Part shown: piece after piece, positions 55,353 to 64,000 of the stretch
How positions within the stretch are numbered: the first letter of the stretch is position 1
How the letters are laid out: every line of letters begins with the position of its first letter
Assembly: GCF_037038585.1 (NCBI RefSeq)
Contig: NC_092521.1
Coordinates: 111,378,605-111,442,604 of the forward strand
Reading direction: 5' to 3'
From: Patagioenas fasciata
Taxonomy: Eukaryota; Chordata; Aves; Columbiformes; Columbidae
DNA: 64,000 nucleotides
Translations under genes and position numbers: made by a program
Notes under the pieces: model-generated
The model's database searches: none
Seen by the model: only the letters and a program-made list of their open reading frames with translations
What the model was told of the DNA's origin: nothing

Positions 55353-57412
55353 GCTGGTCCCTGCCTGGGAGCACAAACATTCGCCTGCCGAGGGGAAGTG
55401 CCAACTGCAACGGGATGCCCTTTCCCTCCACCAGACGACAAGACTGCAGCAAAACCCAATAACTTTTCAATTCTTGTGAAAGAGGCCAGAGAGAGACCAG
55501 CAGATAGGGCAAAGCACTGACTACGCAAATGCTATTTGATCTTTTGGAAGACAAGCGGGGCTGCTGTGGCAGATCGCCAGCACTGGGGTCGGGAAGGAAT
55601 TTTTTCCCCTGGGGCAGACTGGCACTGGTCCCCGGAGGTTTTTTGCCTTCCTCTGAGTAACAGACAACCTACAAACACACAACCAGCCTCAGACAGCACA
55701 AAGCAACTGAAAACAACAAATCCCAAAGCACCTCAACCAAGCTAAGCCAAATGACCAAAAAAACCTAAACCACCAAACAACCAAAACCAAACCTACCAAG
55801 AAACCCAAACTAGACCACCTATTCAACCTAAACCACCAGAAAACACCTCAACAACCTCCAACAGCCTACCCAAATCAAATCCCCTAACCCAAACTACGCA
55901 AAAACAACTAAACTAACCTCAACCAAACCACCCGAACCAACCTCAACACAAACCACCTCCAACCACCTCAACAACCTCAACCAAGCTACCAAAACCAAAC
56001 ACCTCCCTCCACCAAAACAGCCCCTGCTTGGAAGGGCTCCAGCCTGGCTGAACCATCCACAGCTGCCACTCGGCACCTCTCCCTGCGGGCAACACAAGCG
56101 CCTGGCAGGGACCAGAGCACTTCTCGTGCATCCCTGCCCAAGAAGCACAGCAGCAAAACAAGCTGTGGAAGGCAAAACATCTGCTTGTCATCGCTACCTG
56201 TGATGCTTTGGAAAAGATCCCACAGTACCACAGACCTCCTCTTCTTTTGGGCATGGTCAGGCCCGCGCCTCATTCTCAAGGTTCTCCCTCTTAGGAACCA
56301 GAGAAAGCTTGGCCTCTATTCCTGCGGCTGCTCTCTGCAGCTCTGGGACTTGCCTTTGCCAGCCTGCAAGGGCTGTTTGTTCAAGCTAAACTGAAGAATG
56401 CATCAGCCTGCTCCCGGCTACACGTGGGCTTGTGTTAAGGATTGTGAGCATTGGCTCTGAAACAGAGTGAGAAACAGAAATGACATGAAATAACATCAAA
56501 GGAAGTAAATTAAAAAAGAAAATAAAACAAAATCAAACAGAAACACTTGTATCCATTGCGTTTTGTGTCCTGGGAAGAGGTTTTTAGGGAAGAGTGAAGG
56601 AAGGGAAAGGGAAGGGGGAAGGGAAGGGAAGGCAGAGGAGAAAAGAAAGCCCTGACAGAGCCCTGAGGGCTCCATACCTGAAAGAAATTGTGCTCTTTTC
56701 ACCGAAAGCTAACTGATTTTCTTCACGCGGTTAGAAACCTTTCTTTTTCACAGCTCGCACAGTCATTCTTTGGAATTAGGTTGAGAACAAGAGCTAACAC
56801 CCCAGCACAGAACTAATGTTTGTAATTGCTCTGGTCTGAGAGCCAAGGACATTCTGACTGCTCTGCCCACAGATGGGACCTGTCGAGGAAGGGGGGCAGA
56901 GATGGGACAGAGCTTGACTGACATCCAGGCTGATCAACAAGCGTATTTCATCCCATTAGCATCACGGTCATTCTTTAAGGAGGGAGGGGATCTTTCTCAC
57001 TCTCTCAGGCGTGCAGTGGAATCTCGATCAACTGGCCACATGGGTCAGGAAAGCTACCTGGCAACCAAAAAGATCCATTGCACTCTTCTGCTCAGCACAT
57101 CAAGATTTGCCCTCTGAGTCGCGGCAACTTCTTGAATATCACCAAGAATCAAAACAGGTTTCAAACAGCAACATGGCATGACCAAATAACAAATACTTCT
57201 CTTTAAGTCCACTCATTTGTTTAATCTTTGCCTAGACCTTCAGGAAATGGAAAACCAAACTCACTACGGAGAAGTTCAACACAACAACCCACGCCAAATA
57301 AAGGCTACCAGGAAACACAAACTTAAACAGCAACAACAAGCAGAAATAATACTCACAAGCCTGTAACATCTTCGACGGGATCTTCCCGCACCGGCAGACA
57401 CCGCTGGACCCG

Positions 57413-57439
57413 GCGGGCACACCCGCCGGGTGTGCCCGC
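57413..57439. repeat. Perfect 27-base palindrome at S2 breakpoint
   Basis: Same sequence and same downstream junction as 27589-27615. It shows that S1 and S2 descend from one rearranged ancestor. Confidence 0.9.
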
Positions 57440-58714
57440 TGGTGGAATCACAGGGAGGAACTGGTGGCATCACAGGGCAGGGGCTGAGGGAGGAAGAGCT
57501 TGCGTGAGGCTGCTGGAGGTTCTCCACTGTAAGACAATCTGCTGCCAGGGCCACCTTCAAACCTCAGCTCATGGATGGAAATCCTTTTCAGCTGGGTAGC
57601 AGTGGCAAGACAAAGGGAATTTCTTCTTGAGGAGCACTGCAGAGCTCTTCAAGGACGATATCAAGGATGAAAGCCAAAGCAGGAAAAGAGCTATCAAGTC
57701 CAGGGAAAGAGATGGTAAACAGCACAAAACCATTCAGGACTTCTTCCCGAGCAGACAGCGTCACCATAAATGACAGCGTAGCAGCACGCCACTTGCTGCA
57801 TTGGGCAGCACATGTCACTTGCTGCATTGGGAAGGAATGGCACACGGACTGCCAGGGCCACCTGCCAAGCTTATCTGATGGCTGGAAATCCTTTTCAGCT
57901 GGATAGCAGTGGCAAGACCACGGGAATTCCTTCGGGAGGAGCACTGCAGAGCTCACCATCTTCATCCCCTGTGGAGTCAGGCTCAGGAGCCGTAAGAACT
58001 AGGATGTAAAGGGGTTGCAAGGGGTTGCAGTGCTTTGGGACAACCACTGGTGTCCCACCAGGCACAGGAAGCATTCTAGTCCCCGCCAAGGTCCATCAGG
58101 TCAGGGGCATTTGAGCACTCTCTGGAGTCCAGGAGATGACTCCAGCTCAACGGAGGATAGGATGGGATAGCATAGGATGGGATAGCATAGGATGGGAGAG
58201 GATAGGATGGGAGAGGATAGGATGGGAGAGGATAGGATGGGAGAGGATAGGATGGGAGAGGATAGGATGGGAGAGGATAGGATGGGATAGCGCTTGGGCA
58301 GGTCCGGGGAGGCGTGAGCAGCCTGTGGGAAAAGGAGCCAGGTCTGGCTCACATGCTCAGGGAACAGCCGATCGCCAGCACTGGGGTCAGGAAGGAATTT
58401 TTTCCCCCGGGGCAGATTGGCACTGGTCCCCGGGGGTTTTTTGCCTTCCTCTGCAGCATTGAGCATGACCACTTTGCAGAGCTCCTCTGGGCCCTTTTGG
58501 CTCGGATCCTGCCTGCTGCTCAAGCACCAGGAAGATGGCCTCTCGTGCCCTGCAGCTGGGGGGAGGAAGGCTTTTTTTTTCCCCCAGGTGGGACAGCAAG
58601 CGTCTCCGGGGGTTTTTTGCCTTCCTCTGCAGCGCTGAGCACGGCCCCTTGCCACGGCTTCTTTGGGCCATTTGGGCTGGGTGCCTGCTGCTCCACGAGC
58701 TGGCCCTAAACTTA

Positions 58715-60650
58715 GCTAGAATGGCCTACCTAAACCAGCATAGAACAGCTCACCTAAACCACCCTTAAAGAAGCTAAACCAATCTGCCTTAAAAAACTTC
58801 AATCAGCCACCAACAACCTAAACAGAACCTTAAACAATCTACAACAAATTACCCAAAACTACCTAAACCAAACTAAATACACCAACCTAAACCAAATGAT
58901 CGAAATAATCCTACCTAAAACAAACTAAATCTACACAAACCGGCATTTCTCAGCCAACCTTAAGCAACCTAGAACCAAACAAGCTAAACAAACCGAAATC
59001 AACCAATCTTAACCCTAGATAACCATTAAACAATCTCAAATAACTTCAAAACAATCTAATAAAGGACAAAACTACCTAAAACAACCGATCTAAACCAACC
59101 TCAAAAATATGAAACCGAATGACATAACCTGACCAAAATGACCTAAAGCAAACAACCCAAAGCTAAATAGAACCACTGAAACCAGCCTACAATGACCAAG
59201 CTAAAAACCTATCTAGATCAACTCAACTTCAACAACAAAGCTAAAACACCCTAAAAAACCTCAACAACAAAAACCCAACCACCAGCCACCCTACCCCAGG
59301 CAGTGTCTCACTTGGATGTGCCTGCAGTCTTGGAAGCTTGACTACCCCAGGTTCTCCTCCTAACGGACCCTGAGCTTGTTTGGAAGGAGGTTCTCAAGCA
59401 CAGCGCAGCTACCGTATACCCTTGACCTAGCAATGGTTCGCCTCTAGCGGGGAACGTCGTCCTCTTTGAGCAAGGCAGGGAAACACGTGGAGCAGGGAAG
59501 GAGGAAGGGGACATCTGCCGAGACAGCAGAAACAGCCCAATCGAGCCTGGTGATTAGTGGGGGGACACATGTCCCAGCGAGATTGCAGTCACATCCAAAG
59601 CATCCAGACTCAACCTAAAACCAACAAAACACAATGTACATCTAACCAAACCACCTAAAGCGCCCTCAACAACCAATCTAAGCCACCCCAGCCTGAAGGA
59701 ACCCATCTTCAAAACATGCACCGTGCATAACACTGCCCTAAACAACCTACCAGGAAATAACTAAACCAACCTAAACCAAACAACCTGAACCAACCTTAAC
59801 AGAAACCCTTCAAGCGACCTAAACAATGTAAACCAAACCTGCCTAAACCAACCTACCTAAAAACACAGACACCCACCAACCCACCTAAACTGCTTACTGA
59901 AAAGAAACAACCTCAAATAACCAACCCACCCCCAACTTAAAATCATCTAAACAAACCTCAACCAAACTACAGAAAACAGCCTCCATGAAAACGGCTTCAG
60001 ATACGCCACCTACAACAACCGACGGAAGACAACTTCAACCAAAAATCACCTGCATCAAGCAACCTCAACCCACCAGCCTTCAACAACCAGCCTCTCACAA
60101 CCACCCTCAAAGAACCTGCCTCAAACCAACCTCAAACGACCGCAACAAACTGAACCAAGCTACTAAAACCAGAAACCTAAACCAAACTAACACAACCAGT
60201 GCTAAAGAATCCTCAGAAAACAGCACCAACCAAAGAACCCAGCAAAACCAAGAAAAAGAAACCTCCTAAGCTAAACCACACAGAGCAGCGCTAAGAAAAT
60301 CACATCAAACAACCTGAACCCGCCCACCTAAACTAACCAACCCAAACCAAGCTAAACCATCAAACCTGAAACAAGCAGCTAAGACCGCCAACCTAAACCA
60401 AACTTAACAAACCTTAACCTAAAACAACCCGCCTTCAGTGACCTACGAACACACAACCTACCAACAACGTAATACAGCGTCAAACAACCACCTTCGAACA
60501 ACCACTCTCAAAAAGCCTACCAAAACCAACTCATAGAAACTGACCTAAACCAACCAAACGAAACAAACTTCAAAAGCCCCAACAAAACCAGAACAACAGC
60601 AACAAGAGAAACACCACCACCACCACCACCACAACAAAAAAACAAACAAG
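58715..60650 (-). repeat. A+C-rich arrays of S2
   Basis: Inverted copy of 7015-8965, without the extra 125-base repeat of S1. The island frame is at 59308-59514 (minus). Confidence 0.85.
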
Positions 60651-61234
60651 GTAGAAAGAAACAGGCAAAACCCAAACAAGTTACAAAGAAGGCAGATGTA
60701 GGGAACAGGATGCAGAGATGTTGCATGGGGACCCAGTGCTTTGGAGCAGCCACTGGTGTCCTGTCAGGAACAGGAAGGATTCGCAGCTGCCACTCGGCAG
60801 CTCTCCCTGCGGGCAACACCAGCGCCTGGCAGGGACCAGAGCGCTTCTCGTGCATCCCTGCCCAAGAAGCACAGCAGCAAAACAAGCTGTGGAAGGCAAA
60901 ACGTCTGCTTGTCATCGCTACATGTGATGCTTCGGAAAAGATCCCACAGTACCACAGACCTCTTCTTTTGTGCATGGTCAGGCCCGCACCTCATTCTCAA
61001 GGTTCTCCCTCTTCAGCAACCAGGGAAAGCTTGGCCTCTATTCCTGCGGCTGCTCTCTGCAGCTCTGGGACTTGCCTTTGCCAGCCTGCAAGGGCTGTTT
61101 GTTCAAGCTAAACTGAAGAATGCATCAGCCTGCTCCTGGCTACACGTGGGCTTGTGTTAAGGATTGTGAGCATTGGCTCTGAAACAGAGTGAGAAACGGA
61201 AATGACATGAAATAACATCCAAGGAAGTAAATTA

Positions 61235-61335
61235 AAAAATAAAATAAAATAAAATAAAATAAAATAAAATAAAATAAAATAAAATAAAATAAAATAAAAT
61301 AAAATAAAATAAATACAATAAAATAAAATAGAAAC
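61235..61335. repeat. (TAAAA)n tract
   Basis: About 18 AAAAT units, the inverted match to the L2 expansion at 16497-16565. Confidence 0.95.
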
Positions 61336-61394
61336 CCTTGTATCATTGCGTTTTGTGTCCTGGGAAGTGGTTTTTAGGGAAGAGTGAGGGAAAA

Positions 61395-61570
61395 GTGAAG
61401 GAAGGGAGAGGGAAGGGGGAAGGGAAGGGAAGGGAAGGGAAGGGAAGGGAAGGGAAGGGAAGGGAAGGGAAGGGAAGGGAAGGGAAGGGAAGGGAAGGGA
61501 AGGGAAGGGAAGGGAAGGGAAGGGAAGGGAAGGGAAGGGAAGGGAAGGGAAGGGAAGGGAAGGGAAGGGA
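61395..61570. repeat. (GGGAA)n tract
   Basis: About 30 nearly perfect GGGAA units, the longest such array in the window. Confidence 0.97.
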
Positions 61571-61741
61571 AAAGAAAGCCCTGACAGAGCCCTGAGGGCT
61601 CCATACCTGAAATTGTGCTGTTTTCACCGAAAGTGAACTGATTTTCCTCATGCGGTTAGAAACCTTTCTTTTTCACAGCTCGCACAGTCATTATTTGGAA
61701 TTAGTTTGAGAACAAGAGCTAACACCCCAGCACAGAACTAA

Positions 61742-62354
61742 TGTTTGTAATTGCTCTGGTCTGAGAGCCAGGGACATTCTGACTGCTCTGCCCAGGGATG
61801 GGACCTATCGAGGAAGGGGGGCAGAGATGGGACAGAGCTTGGCTGACATCCAGGCTGATCAGTACAAGAATTTCATCCCATTAGCGTCATGCTAATTATT
61901 TAAGGAGGGAGGGGATCTCTCTCACTCTCTCGGGCGCCTTCTCTTGCGCACATAGTTTTGTTTCTTCCCTCTTTTTCTGTCAGAGCCGGGGGAGTTTTGG
62001 TGCGGGATGTTTTGTTCGGCCCTTTGCCGTTTTGCAGAGGCCTCTGGGCTTTTCTGCCTTTTTCCTTTTTTATCTTTCGGATCAACTGTGGGCACCAGGT
62101 GCCCCTTCCTGGGACCGACTACTCAGTGTGGACAGAGTTTCTGAGAATTGGCTTGAGTACCTTTTATTTCTATTTATATATGTATTTACTAGTAGTATAT
62201 TAGTATTTTGTTATTTTATTACACTGTGTTTATCTCACTCCAAGTTTCTCCCTTCCCTTTTGATTCTCTCCCCTATTGGGGAGGGTAAAGCGGGGTGGGG
62301 GTGGGTGTGAGCAGCTGTCGTGGTTGTATTGCTAGCTCGAGTTAAACCACAACA
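61742..62354 (+). mobile_element. ERVL-type LTR at the array's right edge
   Basis: The 3' part has the layout typical of avian ERVL LTRs: a T-rich stretch, 'ctgtgtttatctcactcc', 'gattctctccccta', a G-rich patch, and the end 'tgtcgtggtt...ttaaaccacaaca' (62316-62354). The 5' part (61742-61925) is what the repeat units carry. The 5' edge is uncertain. No internal coding region follows, so it is a solo LTR or fragment. Confidence 0.65.
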
Positions 62355-63600
62355 AAATGGTAAAATCAGTTTAACTCAATATTTTTTTTTAGATCTGGGT
62401 AGTTTACGGAGTCCTTTTCCATGCATGCAGGCCACACTTCAAGGCACTCTTCCCCTCTCTAGACAACCATTTCTCATTTCCCTCATGTCCAGACACCTTC
62501 ACTGTGATGGCAGCAGCACTCACTTATTACTTTCTCAGCAGAAGTAACTTTCAAACATGTAAAATAACCTGAGGCAGTTCTGGGGTGTTTAAAAAAATAG
62601 AAGTCTTCAACCACTTTTGCAAGCAAACAAACAGGATAAGATAACTAACAGGATTTTTCCAAAGGCATCTTCTGATACTTCAGTCTGACTCCTAGATTCT
62701 AAAACAGGACATTGTAAACTGTTATTTATATATTCTCCGATTTGTTGTCCGGCAACATCTCATCCATATGTGCGGTATTACTGTATTTCACAGAGTGGTA
62801 TTGATTTCAGAAGCAATGGTGATCTCAAATGTTAAGAATTAACTGTCATTAACACATGTAGCTGTGAGCTATTATCTAGATGCATATTATACTAACGAGA
62901 TCAGAGACTCGTAATCCCTAAGAACACAGCAGCACAGGTTGAATAAGAAATCTTTGCTAATGAAGTGAACTGTCTCTGTTGCAGCTCTTAGACCCGAAAT
63001 ATTACTTTACACATTTAGCTACCTGAGCCTCAAATGACACAAAACAACTCTGTGTCAGGACGTCACATAAGTGTGGAAGACTGTGATAGGGTGAATTTTT
63101 TGTCTCAAAGCTTGCTTTCTAAAATAATATTCTTAAGGCCCGCTTGTTACAGAGAAATGCTCGCTCATGCTGCTTGCTTAATTGGGCCTGCTGTAAAGGT
63201 CTAAATACAGTGAGTTGAGGTGCAAAATGCATGATCACTGTGAATTGCTAAAACTAAAAGAGTGCTTGAAGCTTACATATTAAAATTAAATAGATTGTCT
63301 TTACTCTGTCTTTAGGCATAAAAATAAAATAAGATTGTTTAGCAGCGTCTGACGTCGTTTGTGTCTTGATCTTTCTCGGAATAATTTTTGAAACTTCCTG
63401 AGTCCAAAATTGGACTGAGAAGCCACACTGCGGGCAAACACCACAACTACAACATAGCTGACTTCCATAGCAGCTGCACATTGGTCTGAATTCATGTTAC
63501 AATTTAGTAGGTTTATAGGTGTATGGGGATATAGCGGAAGATATGGCGAGGAGATTAGTTAAATGTAAATACGCTGAAGTGACTTGCATCTGTCTGTAGA
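62355..63600. other. Right flank, no gene seen
   Basis: AT-rich single-copy DNA outside the array. No exon or known repeat recognised. Confidence 0.5.
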
Positions 63601-63935
63601 AAAAGCACGTACATCACACTCATTGTTTTACTGACCTTGTGTGCTGGATGGGTAGAACCTCTGTGTTAGATAACGTAGGCCTGTGAGGAACTCTAGGCAC
63701 CTTATCACTATGTCTGAGATTCCTGCTTTGTTGTAAGAAAGAGCGGGAGGCTGCGCCTGCCTGAAGCCTTGAAATACAGGTGAGCTCAGCAGGCCCAGCG
63801 ATTTCAGCAGGGCTGAACTGACCAGGGCCTGCGTCCCTGTTGGTGTCACCTCTGCCTGGGAGCTCAGGTGTGGCTTCAGAGATCCCCCAGTAGAGAGATT
63901 ACTAAAATAAAACTTGCTCTTTACAATGCATTCGT
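63601..63935 (+). mobile_element. Possible LTR-like end
   Basis: AATAAAACTTGCTC at about 63907 after a moderately GC-rich stretch resembles the polyadenylation region of an LTR. No matching start or target duplication is visible, so this is weak. Confidence 0.2.
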
Positions 63936-64000
63936 GGCCTCTGACTCTTCTTGCGACGTGCTTGTGTATGTGTACACAGTCAGTTCTTTGCTTTCTTCAC

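Larger units (their letters stand above)
47744..56062 (-). repeat. 8.3-kb unit M3
   Basis: M3 differs from M2 by a 5-base shorter GGCGA tract (offset falls from 8323 to 8318) and a few single-base changes. Examples are near 51649, 54488, 55104, 55308 and 55319, the last two inside the CR1. It otherwise has the same content as M1 and M2. Confidence 0.9.
27006..61925 (-). repeat. Right arm: inverted ampliconic array
   Basis: The landmarks of the left units reappear in reverse order on the opposite strand: intron 1 of LSM5, unit head, TATCC tract (as GGATA), module Q, A+C arrays, module P, GGGAA tract, LTR piece, LSM5 exon 1, PM(E/D)VDPP gene. The arm is built as S1 (partial), M1, M2, M3 (8.3 kb each) and S2 (partial). 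With the left arm it makes an imperfect palindrome of more than 60 kb with unequal arms. Confidence 0.92.
56063..61925 (-). repeat. Partial inverted unit S2 and right array edge
   Basis: S2 starts like M1-M3, but at 57311 a deletion of about 170 bases joins intron-1 sequence directly to the exon-1 flank. The same palindromic breakpoint as in S1 follows (57413-57439), then head, tail, GGATA tract, module Q, A+C arrays, module P, a long (TAAAA)n tract and a long (GGGAA)n tract. At about 61925 the ERVL LTR that is truncated in all other units continues into its full 3' end, which marks the outer edge of the array. Confidence 0.85.

Noticed and set aside
1-64000. HINTW-type W-linked gene array
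   Set aside because: No HIT triad or HINT sequence found in any frame I inspected, so W linkage cannot be argued this way.

Overview
The window is vertebrate nuclear DNA, almost certainly from a bird. It carries three copies of a CR1 LINE 3' end with the CR1-typical ATTCTGTG tail. It also carries avian ERVL-type LTRs ending in AACCACAACA, spliced vertebrate exons and CpG islands. It is an ampliconic locus. Nearly everything from 1 to about 20180 and from about 27006 to 61925 belongs to one family of complex repeat units, arranged as a large imperfect inverted repeat around a 6.8-kb mostly single-copy spacer. The left arm holds two direct units (L1 from 1 and L2 from 9978; L1 is already inside a unit at base 1, so the array continues to the left). 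The right arm is inverted and holds a partial unit S1, three almost identical 8.3-kb units M1-M3, and a partial unit S2. It ends inside an ERVL LTR at about 61925, beyond which the DNA is non-repetitive.

The five full units contain a divergent gene pair at a CpG-rich promoter. One side is the promoter, first coding exon and part of intron 1 of LSM5 (LSm ring protein). The other is a small gene I do not recognise, encoding a 105-residue basic/proline-rich protein with three PM(E/D)(V/I)DPP repeats and three basic clusters. That gene has a good splice donor after its coding exon and a second exon whose own donor matches a CRTAP-like exon. The spacer holds the likely source material: two LSM5 3' coding exons and a decayed CRTAP-like exon, all on the minus strand. 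I could not find the central LSM5 exon that should link exon 1 to the spacer exons, so no complete LSM5 gene is visible here.

The rest of each unit is repeat and retroelement DNA. The left units carry an ERV LTR, primer-binding site (tRNA-Arg type) and leader. At the corresponding place the M units carry a gag-nucleocapsid/protease remnant, a mariner-like short element, a CpG island, about 1 kb of unclassified DNA and the CR1. Long strand-asymmetric G+T-rich arrays (A+C-rich in the inverted arm), (TATCC)n, (TTCCC)n and (TTTTA)n tracts and two recurring modules make up most of the remaining length.

The layout (inverted arms, high copy identity, captured gene fragments, dense ERVs) is like sex-chromosome or other ampliconic regions. 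The sequence alone does not prove which chromosome it comes from, or whether the triplicated 8.3-kb block is fully correct in the assembly.
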